Source of the DNA: JAFGHJ01 sp964525555
GTDB taxonomy: Bacteria; Hydrothermota; UBA3072
Assembly: GCA_964525555.1 (NCBI GenBank)
Contig: CAZGHN010000003.1
Span: forward strand, 186,001 to 250,000
DNA length: 64,000 bases
Reading direction: 5' to 3'
The translations under genes were made by a program, and so were the position numbers. Positions 52,238 through 61,824 of the stretch are shown here, in pieces (position 1 is the first letter of the stretch; the number at the start of each line of letters is the position of its first letter). Under the pieces are notes generated by a model. That model was not told the DNA's origin and made no database searches. It saw only the letters and a program-made list of their open reading frames with translations.

Positions 52238-55200
52238 TCACTTAAGAAAGACCATTTTTTTTGTTTGCAAGTAGTCTTTTTCTGCTGTTATTCTATAAAA
52301 ATAAACAGAATTTGCGACTTTCCTACCGTATTTATCGCTTCCATCCCAGTTTATTTTATGATATCCAGCCTCGACTTCTTTATCTACAAGTGTTTTTATT
52401 TGTCTTCCCATAATATCGAAAATTTCAATTAATATATTTGAACGTTTAGGGCAAGCGTAATCAATGGTTGTTTGATTGCTAAATGGATTTGGATAGTTTT
52501 GGGATAAAGAAAAAGCTATAGGAATTTCATATTCTGTAACATTTAATTGTAAAGAAACATCCAGTTTTGGAGATATGGGGTTATTTGTCGTAATACTTAA
52601 ATTTGCAAGATATTTACCTATTATTAAATTAGTTGCATTAAAAGTCACTTCCAGATTGAAGCTTTCACCTGCTGGTATAATAGCTGAGGTAGAATCAGTA
52701 TAAATCCAGGGAACACCTGCAAGCCATTCTAATATATTCGATACAAGTAATCTGGCATCAGTAGTTGTATCAATTCCTGTTTGATCTACTGCATTAGTGA
52801 AAAAAGGAAAACTCAGGTCGGCCCTTCTACTTTCCTTTAAATTGTCAAGAACAACAAGAGGTGTTCCATCATTAAACTCAGCTATTAAAGTAGAATTCGG
52901 GTTTATAGAAGCACCATAGTATAGTTTTGTTCCGCATTTGAATGTGTTTACATTGCTCATAATTGGATGAGCTGTTTCTAATACTTTGCCAATAGTAAAA
53001 GTTTTTCCGTTTCCATGAGAATAATCGAAAGGAAAAATAAGCCAGTAATTTTTTGATTTAAAACGACCACCTATTAAGGTTTCCATGCCGTTTGGGTTAT
53101 ATCCTGTTGCGTTTGCTGCGGAAGCGATACAAACATTACCTCCCAATTCAATATAGTCAGCTATCACATTGCCGATTGCACTAGAATTGCTCCACTTGTC
53201 CCAGGAAAAAACCCCTACCGCGTCAAATGTTTGTAAGTCAGCTAATGTAGGTGTATACAAACTTCCATTTATTTTTGATACAGAATTAAACTGTCCTGAG
53301 TTTGTCAAATAATCGACAACATCGTTTAAATACGATTCATCCGCCGCACCAAGTATCAATATATTAGCAACACTAGTGTCTGTTGGTTCAATGGAAATAT
53401 TTATTATTAAATCACTACCACCATTGTTGTTAACTGTCAGAGAACATGTAGTTATTTTATCTATAAACAAATCTTCTATTAGTGAATCTTGAGAAATCAT
53501 TATATCTGGTGGAATAACTCCATTACCAAGTAATGAGACCATAATATTTGGTTGATAGGAGTCGTTGCTGGAGATATTTAAAGTTCCTACGTCTGAGCCT
53601 AAAACACTTGGAGTAAAAGTAATAGAAACCGTTTGAGTTGTTCTTGGAGCAAGAATAAAATTGGTTGTGTCTGAAATATAATCGGAATTATCGAAAGATA
53701 TATTGGATACGTTTAGATTTTCTGTTCCTATATTGGCTATAATTAACTTTTTTACGGTAGAATTTCCGATAAAAACAGTATCATAATTTAGAGTATCATA
53801 TGAAATGGCAATATCTGGTGCGGATATTGCGTGCAAATGAGTTGGGATTTCTACTTGTGGGTTAATCGGATCGTTGCTGGAAATAGTAATATGCGTAAAA
53901 TAATTACCAGCATTCAGGTTTTTGGCGTTATAATAAAGTTCTACATTTACCGAGTCGGTCGGCGGAATGATTCCGTTTGTGTCTTCAATATATAACCAGG
54001 GATTAATGGAACTGCTCCAAAGTGCAGAGTTGTGAAGAATTAAAGGAATATCTCCAGCCCAGCTAGACTGATCTGATAAGTAAATATTTAAACCTACAAT
54101 TTTTTTATATTTTGTTGCTATAAAAGGTATTTTTGTACTTTCTTCATTGACATTAAGTTCAGCAACTAACTCGGAACCTGTTGAAATATTTGTATTTCCG
54201 TAGGTACGCAAAATAGCTGAATGGAATCCTTTCGTAATTGGATGAATAATCGTCATAGTATCTAAGCATATACCAAAAGTATTAACTATTGTATGTGTTA
54301 AATTAAAAGGCATATATCCATCATTAAAAAATCTTCCCTGAATTCCATAATCGAAATCGAAGGATTTTAATGAGAGAATAACGCCTCCTCCGATATCTGC
54401 ATAATCAGCGAGAACGTCTCCAATGCCTACGGGGTCATAAAATTCGTATTCGTTCATAACAATAACACAATCATAGTTAAAAAGTTCATTCAGTGTCGGA
54501 GTTTTGGAAGATACGTCAAAAATATCTACTGAATTGATATTGGGGAAATTAAGTAATATAGATTGAATGTTAGATGGTTCATTCCCGCTTTTAAGAAGTA
54601 AGATATCTATATTCCTGGTAGGTGTATTTCGAAATCTTTTTTTATCTGTAAAAGTTGCTGTGTTTAAAAATTCATCATTTAAGAAATTTCGGCTATTTAA
54701 ATATATATCAGATAAATTTTCTGAGTTGTTAAAGGATATATCAAATAATATGTCACTTAAGCCATTATTAAAAATTTTTAAAAATCGGTTCGATATCTCT
54801 CCTATCGACAAAGTATCACTTAGGGAGTCAGGATAAACGTAAATTTCCCCTGGTGCCAATCCTATTCCTTGCAAGTGAATAGTTATATTTGGCTCGTCAG
54901 AATCATTATTGTACACATTCAAATTACCTGTAGATTCTCCTGGTGAGACCGGAGTATAAATAACATTAACAATAAAACCTGTGTCGTATGGTACTGGTGG
55001 TATCTTAATGGGAAGTGTATTGTTGTAGTCTAATGAGTATAAAACATTATCTGAAATAATGTTATTTATAAATAAGGTATCCGTTCCAATGTTATCAATA
55101 TTAACATGAAGTGTGTCTGAAAAGCCTATGAGTGTTGTGTCAAAAAATAGCGCATCAGGATAGATCGATATTTCAGGGGTCAAAATTGGTATAGACAATT

Positions 55201-57625
55201 CGTCTATCCAAGAGCTGTTATATATATCTTCTGAAATAAATATGAAATCAATAATGTTATCAATAGGACAATCTGGGGTTATTTCTATATTAAAATTATC
55301 TAAACTATTTGCAAGTGAATTGGGCATTATATTTCCAAAATTTACTACTGAATCAATAATAGTAACATAAGGGTCCGTCGTTCTTAAAGTAGATGTAATT
55401 GAGAATCCGGTATCGGGACTAGCATTTTTGACGGTTATGGATAAATCGATATTTTCACCGGGGTCAATTTTTCCGTCATCATCTCCAGAAATGTCAATGA
55501 CATTATAATTATCCAAGATAATCCAGGGAAGGCTAGGTAATACAACAGATACGATATTTTCGTAGGGTAGATAATTATGTTTTGTAACTGTACAGAACAT
55601 AATACCAACGGATTTGGGTCCCGGAGATATATCCAGAGTAAGATTTCCAGAAGCATCTGTATATCCTTTTTTATATAAGTCTCCTTCTTTAAATAGGCAA
55701 ACAGTTGCGTTTTCTACACTGGAAGCCCCGTCAGTTACATTTATAGAGAAGCTGTCTCTACCCATATTTATTTCACTCTCATGGGTTACGGTTAAATTTT
55801 TAGGAATATCTGTCCAAAGAGGAAGTTCAGGGTCTCCAAATAGGTTTAATTCGTAAATGCACCATGCCCAGTATGATGACCAGGTAACTTGCGATATGTA
55901 CCCATCTTTTGAAAAAGCATGAGCAACACCGAGATGATCATGATTGGGATACTCTTCTTTAAATATTTCATGGTAGAAACTTGTATCGATTACTTCAGAT
56001 GGTCCCATGATCTTGAGGTGAGGTAATCCCCAGCCATACCGCGAGTTCATGATTGAAAATCCTACGCCATTAGCCGGAGTTAAATAATATTCCGCAATAC
56101 AATCTCCATTGGGTATATAATCTACTGCTCCGAGCATACAACTCATTGAGTTGTGAATTCCAAGTGAGTTACTATTATTCAGTGTTTGTAAGTCATTAGA
56201 TGTTAAGTATTCATCTTTATAGTATGTATTTATTCTATCTGGCATACCATGACCAACAAGATGGACAAAACCAAATCCCGATCTAAGCGAATCTACAAAA
56301 GCTTGATGTGTAAGATTACCCGCTCGTTCATATAATCTTGAAACTTGCCAGTCTGAAGGTACTATATTAGCAATCGCTTCTTGTGAAAGTCTTTCGTCGT
56401 AATCTCCAGGAGCCAGATAGGCAGTTGGCAAAAGTATTTTTTTCTGATATCCAATCGACGGTCTTTTCTCATAGTTGAAAATTTTATTCACAAAATTCTC
56501 TGCTTGAGCAACAGTTCGAACCGGAGCTCTTCCTACGAATACATCCGAATATAAATCAACAGCATCCGTAGCTTCACCGTACGTTTCGTCTCCATCTGCA
56601 TTCCAGTTTCCGTCAAGATCGGAAAAATATAAATCAGAAGGAATAGTATCCTCATCAGGATAAAGTTCACCTCCTCCACCTTTATACCATACATCTCTAC
56701 GCGGAACTATTTCCTGCCCTGATTCATAATCACATTGTCCTCCGAGAAGAATCCAGTTTGTTCCCCATGAAGAATTCGCATCTTTAATAAAATTTCTTAT
56801 CTTTTCGGCATTATCTACGCCTGTATAATTAGCGTAAATCGAATCAAGAGTTACAACCCTCGCAGGAATACCTTTTTTTGTTTTCCAATCCGCCAATATT
56901 TCAAAAGATTCTTTTAAAAAAGGTGCAGTTATTATAACATATTCAACGGTATCTGCAGGTAATACTCTGCTTCTTGATAAGCTTATTAAAGGTTCGAATA
57001 TTTCGATATCTTCAGGATTAAGTACTAAATTTTTGATTCTTTCTTTGAATATATTTTTTTGTTTTTGTGTTCTTACAATACGAGGGGGACGCAAATTCTC
57101 TTCATATGTAACTTTGAATTTTATTTTTGAGTATAAAATCAATTTTTTCTGATTGGGAATATACTGGAGGGGATATATAAATAAACTGGCGATATTGTAG
57201 CCACCCATTAAGCCTGAGTGGGAGGGTTCAATTATTTTATCAGGATAAGGAGTATCTTGTGCATAGATGTCTTTGTTACCTTCTACAAAGGAAAAAATCT
57301 TATCTTTTAGAAATGGTTGAGGTTGTTGAGTAGGATAAATCTTGTACTTTCCGGAAATTTCTTCTTTTTCTTCTGAAACAACTTCAATATTGGTAATTTT
57401 TGCACCTTGTGGAATTATTAAGGAAAAAGATGCTTTAGGAAGTAGAGGATAGCTTACATCCTCTGTCATTCCGCACCCTTTAAGATCAACTAAATCATAT
57501 CCATTTAATTGTTTAAAAGAAATTTCATTTGTATTGAAAATGACTTCTTTTTCCAGGACTCCTGCTGATAAAATCAATCCTAATAATGCAAACAGGACGA
57601 AAATCTTTCTAAAGAAAATTTTCAT
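52238..57625 (-). CDS. gingipain-family (C25) protease with sorting domain
   Basis: 1795 residues, secreted. Signal peptide 1-20; a propeptide-like region to about 225; the C25 caspase-like domain (about 230-610) with the catalytic His in VHLVGHGMPDR (about 457) and Cys in NSMSCMLGAVD (about 496). Several Ig-like modules of the ASPM/Hydin type follow (repeats of PEISIYP...LFFDT). Two inserted alpha/beta segments (about 1015-1180 and 1420-1590) resemble ThuA-like domains. The C-terminal 90 residues (SLSQNYPNPFSNQTTIDY to TKKMVFLK) match the type IX FlgD-like sorting domain. Confidence 0.92.
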   Translation of the reverse strand: MKIFFRKIFVLFALLGLILSAGVLEKEVIFNTNEISFKQLNGYDLVDLKGCGMTEDVSYPLLPKASFSLIIPQGAKITNIEVVSEEKEEISGKYKIYPTQQPQPFLKDKIFSFVEGNKDIYAQDTPYPDKIIEPSHSGLMGGYNIASLFIYPLQYIPNQKKLILYSKIKFKVTYEENLRPPRIVRTQKQKNIFKERIKNLVLNPEDIEIFEPLISLSRSRVLPADTVEYVIITAPFLKESFEILADWKTKKGIPARVVTLDSIYANYTGVDNAEKIRNFIKDANSSWGTNWILLGGQCDYESGQEIVPRRDVWYKGGGGELYPDEDTIPSDLYFSDLDGNWNADGDETYGEATDAVDLYSDVFVGRAPVRTVAQAENFVNKIFNYEKRPSIGYQKKILLPTAYLAPGDYDERLSQEAIANIVPSDWQVSRLYERAGNLTHQAFVDSLRSGFGFVHLVGHGMPDRINTYYKDEYLTSNDLQTLNNSNSLGIHNSMSCMLGAVDYIPNGDCIAEYYLTPANGVGFSIMNSRYGWGLPHLKIMGPSEVIDTSFYHEIFKEEYPNHDHLGVAHAFSKDGYISQVTWSSYWAWCIYELNLFGDPELPLWTDIPKNLTVTHESEINMGRDSFSINVTDGASSVENATVCLFKEGDLYKKGYTDASGNLTLDISPGPKSVGIMFCTVTKHNYLPYENIVSVVLPSLPWIILDNYNVIDISGDDDGKIDPGENIDLSITVKNASPDTGFSITSTLRTTDPYVTIIDSVVNFGNIMPNSLANSLDNFNIEITPDCPIDNIIDFIFISEDIYNSSWIDELSIPILTPEISIYPDALFFDTTLIGFSDTLHVNIDNIGTDTLFINNIISDNVLYSLDYNNTLPIKIPPVPYDTGFIVNVIYTPVSPGESTGNLNVYNNDSDEPNITIHLQGIGLAPGEIYVYPDSLSDTLSIGEISNRFLKIFNNGLSDILFDISFNNSENLSDIYLNSRNFLNDEFLNTATFTDKKRFRNTPTRNIDILLLKSGNEPSNIQSILLNFPNINSVDIFDVSSKTPTLNELFNYDCVIVMNEYEFYDPVGIGDVLADYADIGGGVILSLKSFDFDYGIQGRFFNDGYMPFNLTHTIVNTFGICLDTMTIIHPITKGFHSAILRTYGNTNISTGSELVAELNVNEESTKIPFIATKYKKIVGLNIYLSDQSSWAGDIPLILHNSALWSSSINPWLYIEDTNGIIPPTDSVNVELYYNAKNLNAGNYFTHITISSNDPINPQVEIPTHLHAISAPDIAISYDTLNYDTVFIGNSTVKKLIIANIGTENLNVSNISFDNSDYISDTTNFILAPRTTQTVSITFTPSVLGSDVGTLNISSNDSYQPNIMVSLLGNGVIPPDIMISQDSLIEDLFIDKITTCSLTVNNNGGSDLIINISIEPTDTSVANILILGAADESYLNDVVDYLTNSGQFNSVSKINGSLYTPTLADLQTFDAVGVFSWDKWSNSSAIGNVIADYIELGGNVCIASAANATGYNPNGMETLIGGRFKSKNYWLIFPFDYSHGNGKTFTIGKVLETAHPIMSNVNTFKCGTKLYYGASINPNSTLIAEFNDGTPLVVLDNLKESRRADLSFPFFTNAVDQTGIDTTTDARLLVSNILEWLAGVPWIYTDSTSAIIPAGESFNLEVTFNATNLIIGKYLANLSITTNNPISPKLDVSLQLNVTEYEIPIAFSLSQNYPNPFSNQTTIDYACPKRSNILIEIFDIMGRQIKTLVDKEVEAGYHKINWDGSDKYGRKVANSVYFYRITAEKDYLQTKKMVFLK

Positions 57626-57683
57626 ATCCCCCTCATTAAATTTTAAATTTTTTCGATTTTCTATTTTTTAGTTCTATTGTTTA

Positions 57684-57712
57684 AGTATAGCTTTATGATA
57701 ATTGGATGTCAA
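57684..57712 (-). promoter_or_regulatory. promoter of the gingipain-like gene
   Basis: TTGACA (57712-57707), 17-bp spacer, TATACT (57689-57684); leader about 50 nt, with GAGGGGG just before the ATG. Confidence 0.68.
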
Positions 57713-57817
57713 GTGTACTAAAATTGCTTGTTTGACTATAGCAAGTTTTATTGATTATTAGCACTTGACAGAAAAAATTATTTATATAAAGATTAAATTT
57801 GTTAAAAGGAGGAGTTA

Positions 57818-58225
57818 ATGGCAGTAAAAAATAGGAAGGAAATTTCTGTTTCTACGAGTAAAAGGAATGAATTTGTAGACGTGACTGAAGAAGTTAGAGA
57901 CGCTGTTAAGGAAAGTGGGGTAAAAGATGGTTATGTGCACCTTTATGTGCCGCATACAACTGCGGCTGTGACAATAAATGAAAATTACGATCCTTCGGTA
58001 AAGAGTGATATTTTAAATAAATTATCAGATGTAATACCCGCTGGTGCGGGATATGCACATGCGGAGGGGAACGCTGATAGTCATATAAAGACTTCTATCA
58101 TTGGGAGTTCGGATTTTATTCCCGTAATAGGCGGAGATATTAGTCTTGGCACATGGCAGGGAATCTTTTTCTGCGAGTTCGACGGACCCCGCTCGAGGAG
58201 AATGTTGATTCAAGTTATTGGATAA
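57818..58225 (+). CDS. yjbQ: YjbQ-family protein (UPF0047)
   Basis: 135 residues. VHLYVPHTTAAVTINENYDP, YAHAEGNADSHIKTSIIGSS and LGTWQGIFFCEFDGPRSRR are the three conserved motifs of the YjbQ/UPF0047 family, members of which show thiamin-phosphate-synthase-like side activity; the physiological role is not established. AAAGGAGG lies 7 nt upstream. A TTGACA at 57765 suggests a promoter but its -10 is not clear. Confidence 0.92.
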   Translation: MAVKNRKEISVSTSKRNEFVDVTEEVRDAVKESGVKDGYVHLYVPHTTAAVTINENYDPSVKSDILNKLSDVIPAGAGYAHAEGNADSHIKTSIIGSSDFIPVIGGDISLGTWQGIFFCEFDGPRSRRMLIQVIG

Positions 58226-58229
58226 TAGT

Positions 58230-58372
58230 ATTAGCCACAAAGACCAGAGTAGGATTAGAAGTGATTCTAGATAGAAGTTCAGGGATTAAGGATTAAGTGA
58301 TAAGTGGTTTTTTCTTAATCCTTGCTTTTTATAATTTTTTTTAATTCAACATTCATAATTCATAATTAATGA
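58230..58372. repeat. dispersed intergenic repeats (families B, E, G)
   Basis: TTAGCCACAAAGACCAGAG, AGGGATTAAGGATTAAGTGA with TAAGTGG and TTAATCCTTG, and ATTCATAATTCATAATTAAT with GACTAT. Convergent gap. Confidence 0.55.
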
Positions 58373-59163
58373 CTATATTTATTCATAACCTCTGTTAGAT
58401 TTTTAATCTTCTCTTTCGGTGTTGAATTATCGAGTTCGAGTGCGATGATGATATCACTTTTGTTTTTTATGCTATTAAAAAAATTATTAAAATCTATATT
58501 TCCTTTACCTACAGGGAGGTGTTCGTCACTTTCACCGTTATTATCGTGAAGATGTACATATTGCAGTCTTTTGCCCATCTTTTTTACCCAGTCAGATGGA
58601 GGTAATTTAGAAAAGACGTTCATGTGGCCCGTATCAAGACAAAGAGCAAAGAAATCACTGTTAATGCCGTCGCAGAGCTCAATTAAAATATCAGGTATTT
58701 CTTCGACTAAATTTTCGACAACTATCTTAATTTTTTCTTTCTCGTATTTTTTTATCTCTTCCTTCCAGAAATTTGTTGTTTCTTCTAGCCAGAGTTTTTG
58801 TAGTTTCCATTTTTTAATATCTTCGGAGATACCACTGTGAAGAACTAGAATCTCAGGTTTTAATTCTTTTGCCATCTCATAGGTCATCTGCATTCGTTTT
58901 TTTACGGCTTCTTTGAGTAAGTAATCATTATATGTATATCTAATACCTATAAATGGTCCGTGTATCGAAATTCTTCCCTTAAAATTTTCTATTAACTTTT
59001 TATGTTGTTTTATTTTTTCTTCCCAGGATAGGGGAGAATTAACACCCTTTAGACCGTAGCTTTGCAGTTCGATTCCTACATTTAACTCTTCAAGCTTTGG
59101 TAATATCTCGAAATCATATTCATAACCGGATAAACATAAAAAATAATTCATTTTGGGTATCAT
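58366..59163 (-). CDS. TIM-barrel sugar isomerase/endonuclease-IV-like protein
   Basis: 265 residues, xylose isomerase-like TIM barrel. Metal and substrate residues appear in ISIHGPFIGI, LVLHSGI, IVVENLVEE, ALCLDTGHMNVF and LQYVHLHDNNGESDEHLPVG, and a final ALELD. It acts presumably on a sugar or sugar phosphate (isomerase or epimerase); which one cannot be told. TTGACT-16-TAATAT (59194-59167) lies just upstream. ATG 59163 is only 3 nt after that -10 box, so ATG 59151 (MNYFLCLSGYEYD) is an alternative start. Confidence 0.85.
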   Translation of the reverse strand: MIPKMNYFLCLSGYEYDFEILPKLEELNVGIELQSYGLKGVNSPLSWEEKIKQHKKLIENFKGRISIHGPFIGIRYTYNDYLLKEAVKKRMQMTYEMAKELKPEILVLHSGISEDIKKWKLQKLWLEETTNFWKEEIKKYEKEKIKIVVENLVEEIPDILIELCDGINSDFFALCLDTGHMNVFSKLPPSDWVKKMGKRLQYVHLHDNNGESDEHLPVGKGNIDFNNFFNSIKNKSDIIIALELDNSTPKEKIKNLTEVMNKYSH

Positions 59164-59234
59164 GAAATATTAATGAGCTTAATACTTAAGTCAAGGATAA
59201 GGGTTTAGATTTTAAATTTAAAACCGATTAATTG

Positions 59235-59262
59235 TTGACAAGATTATCGTAATGGTTATAAT
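59235..59262 (+). promoter_or_regulatory. promoter, leaderless, for the ABC exporter operon
   Basis: TTGACA (59235-59240), 16-bp spacer, TATAAT (59257-59262), then 9 nt to the ATG at 59272. Confidence 0.7.
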
Positions 59263-59271
59263 TAATATGCT

Positions 59272-60057
59272 ATGAAAAGACTTTTACTTTTAATTCTTAT
59301 TTTAATAACTTCGTGCGGCAGGAATAAGAGTAGAATTTACTCGGGTATTTTTACAGAAGAAAGTTATCTTCTGAAATCTGAAGTGGCTGGAAAACTTAAT
59401 GTGTTTAATTTCGAAGAAGGGGATAAAGTCGATACGGGTGATACTTTAGCCATAATTGATAATAGAGAAATAAAATTTGTTATAAAATCGATAGAGTATC
59501 AAGTTAAGAATTTAAGAATTCAGCTTAAAAATCTGGAAGATGATCTTAAAAAGACGGAAGAACTTTACAAAGACTCGGCAATTTCGGAAATGGATTTTGA
59601 AAGAGTCGAGCGGAACCGTGATATGGTGCATATGGAGCTTAAATCAGCTTCCGCTTCTCTTGAAGCAAAAAAAGAAAATCTTAAAAAATTCTATATAATT
59701 TCTCCGGTAAATGGTTACATAAGCTTAAAATATTTAAAGACCGGGGAATCGACTCTGCCTGGTATGCCCGTTGTGGAGATTCAAGACCCTTCTTTGATAT
59801 ATCTCAATATATATGTTCCTGAAGATGAGATGCCTAAAATTTCAATCGATCAAATGGTCAAAATTAGAGTTGACGCATTTGCGGATGAACTTTTTAAAGG
59901 AAGAGTTTCCTTTATATCGGGAAAGGCCGAATTTACACCTAAAAATATTCAAACAAGAGAAGACAGAACATTACTCGTTTACAGAATAAAAATTATTGTT
60001 GATAATCCCGAAGGAAAAATAAAGAGTGGTATATACGGAGATGCCGTCTTCGAATGA
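59272..60057 (+). CDS. HlyD/MFP-family adaptor lipoprotein
   Basis: 261 residues. Lipoprotein signal ending in lipobox LITSC (Cys15). A lipoyl half-motif (SEVAGKLNVFNFEEGDKVDT with GDTLAIID) and its partner (ISPVNGYISLKYLKTGEST) flank a short coiled-coil hairpin (about 75-135); a beta-barrel domain follows. It lacks the long C-terminal membrane-proximal domain of full-size adaptors. First gene of an HlyD-ABC-permease-permease operon like ybhG-F-S-R; it should bridge the pump to the outer membrane. Confidence 0.9.
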   Translation: MKRLLLLILILITSCGRNKSRIYSGIFTEESYLLKSEVAGKLNVFNFEEGDKVDTGDTLAIIDNREIKFVIKSIEYQVKNLRIQLKNLEDDLKKTEELYKDSAISEMDFERVERNRDMVHMELKSASASLEAKKENLKKFYIISPVNGYISLKYLKTGESTLPGMPVVEIQDPSLIYLNIYVPEDEMPKISIDQMVKIRVDAFADELFKGRVSFISGKAEFTPKNIQTREDRTLLVYRIKIIVDNPEGKIKSGIYGDAVFE

Positions 60058-60775
60058 TTTTATAGTTCAAACCTTTGACCTCTCCAGGTATTTCGGCAAA
60101 ATTAAAGCCGTTGACAATCTCAATCTTTCTGTAAAAAAAGGTGAAATCTTTGGTTTTCTGGGACCGAATGGTGCCGGTAAAACGACTACAATAAGGATGT
60201 TATGCGGAATATTGCAGCCAACTTCGGGCATGGCGAAGGTTTGCGGTTATGATATTGTAAAGGAAGCCGAACTTTTGAAATCACATATAGGATATGTTTC
60301 TCAGAAATTTAGCCTTTATCAGGACCTTACAGTATACGAGAATCTCTATTTTTATACTCATATATATGATATTTCCGGACAGAAAGCAAAAGAAAGGATA
60401 AAAGAAATGATAGCCCTTGCCGGACTTACCGGCCGAGAAAACACAATATCTTATTATCTTTCAGGAGGATTAAAGCAGAGATTAGCGCTTGTTTGTGCAC
60501 TTGTTCATGAACCTGAGCTTCTGATACTCGATGAGCCGACGGTTGGCGTTGATCCCATTACCCGTAAAGAATTCTGGGATACTTTGAAAGGACTTGCAAA
60601 AGAAGGTAAAAGTTTAATAGTTTCCACTCATCTACTGGATGAGGCTTACAAATGCGATTCTCTGGGGTTTATGCATCTGGGTAAACTGGTAGCGTACGGC
60701 ACACCAAAAGAGCTTACCAGAAATGGGAAAGAAACCCTTGAGGATACTTTTGTGCGTCTCGTAAAAAATGCGTAA
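60026..60775 (+). CDS. ABC transporter ATP-binding protein
   Basis: 249 residues from GTG 60026, or 244 from ATG 60041; both overlap the adaptor gene. AAGGA lies 10 nt before the GTG. Walker A GFLGPNGAGKTTTIRML, Q-loop YVSQKFSLYQDL, signature YYLSGGLKQRLAL (variant LSGG), Walker B LLILDEPTVGVDP and the H-loop STHLLDEA are all intact. It powers the two downstream ABC-2 permeases; the substrate (drug, lipid or polymer) is unknown. Confidence 0.96.
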   Translation: MVYTEMPSSNDFIVQTFDLSRYFGKIKAVDNLNLSVKKGEIFGFLGPNGAGKTTTIRMLCGILQPTSGMAKVCGYDIVKEAELLKSHIGYVSQKFSLYQDLTVYENLYFYTHIYDISGQKAKERIKEMIALAGLTGRENTISYYLSGGLKQRLALVCALVHEPELLILDEPTVGVDPITRKEFWDTLKGLAKEGKSLIVSTHLLDEAYKCDSLGFMHLGKLVAYGTPKELTRNGKETLEDTFVRLVKNA

Positions 60776-61823
60776 TCTTTTAACAATAATCTGGAAGGAA
60801 ACAGTTCACTTAAAAAGAGACGGACGTTCACTTGTAATTGCTTTCGTTTTGCCGTTATTTATGACGATTTTATATGGATATGCAATATCTTTCGATCTAA
60901 AGAAGATACCGACAGGTATAGTTTCGTTCGATAAGTCTGTTTACGTAAAAGAAATATTATTTTCTCTCTCGGCTTCAGATTATTTTAAAACCGTTAACTT
61001 TGAATCTACCGGAGAAATGTATGAGGCTCTCGAATCAGGTGAGATTAAATGTGGTTTTGTTTTTCCTCATGATTTCTCTAAAAACAGATATATAAAAGGG
61101 TTTTCTGAAGTACAGATTTTAGTAGATGGGAGTGATGCCAATCTGTCGAAAAAAGTCCAGCAGACAATACAAAGGTTTTTAGTGGAATCCGAAAATAATG
61201 TGCGGTTTCTCTACAATCCCGAACTTAAAAGCAGAAATTTCGTTATTCCGGGTTTGATAGTTGTACTTATGACGATGTTAGGAGTTATTCTGACAACGCG
61301 TTCAATAGTCGGAGAAAAAGAACGAGGAAATTTCGAAATGTTGAGTACGACTCCAGTTAAAGCGTATATAATTATACTTGGAAAAATAATACCATACGGA
61401 ACGATTGCTTTTATAAATGTATTTATTATTACCGGGTTTGCTTATTTTGTATTTAAGATTCCGTTTAAAGGAAGTCTTTTAAGTCTTTCTTTTTATTCTA
61501 TACTTTTTCTTTTTCCTACATTGTCTCTTGGTGCGATGATTTCATCGTATGCAAAAACTGAACTTACCGCCCTTACCACATCTTTTATTTCTACGATGCT
61601 TCCTTCGATTATTTTATCGGGTTTCATATTCCCGGTCAAGAATATGCCTTCATGGTTACAATTGATATCTGCATTAATACCTGCGACACATTTTTTGAAA
61701 ATTGTAAGGGGTATATTTTTAAAAGGGACTTCTTTCTTTCCTCGAGATGCTTTCAGTCTTTTTGCTTTGGGACTGATATATATTTTAATCTCGATAAAAG
61801 GAGCAAAAAAGAAAGTAAGCTAA
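60768..61823 (+). CDS. ABC-2 type permease 1
   Basis: 351 residues. An N-terminal helix (FVLPLFMTILYGYAISFDLK), a roughly 140-residue extracytoplasmic domain, then five helices with GEKERGNFEMLSTTPV and the ABC-2 motif around LSGFIFPVKNMPSWLQ. Overlaps the ATPase gene by 8 bp. Pairs with permease 2 (about 30% identity by eye) as a heterodimeric channel, as for YbhS/YbhR. Confidence 0.95.
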   Translation: MRNLLTIIWKETVHLKRDGRSLVIAFVLPLFMTILYGYAISFDLKKIPTGIVSFDKSVYVKEILFSLSASDYFKTVNFESTGEMYEALESGEIKCGFVFPHDFSKNRYIKGFSEVQILVDGSDANLSKKVQQTIQRFLVESENNVRFLYNPELKSRNFVIPGLIVVLMTMLGVILTTRSIVGEKERGNFEMLSTTPVKAYIIILGKIIPYGTIAFINVFIITGFAYFVFKIPFKGSLLSLSFYSILFLFPTLSLGAMISSYAKTELTALTTSFISTMLPSIILSGFIFPVKNMPSWLQLISALIPATHFLKIVRGIFLKGTSFFPRDAFSLFALGLIYILISIKGAKKKVS

Positions 61824-61824
61824 T

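Noticed and set aside
9488..58372. Intergenic repeats considered as CRISPR arrays
   Set aside because: No regular spacing, no unique spacers of constant length and no cas genes.
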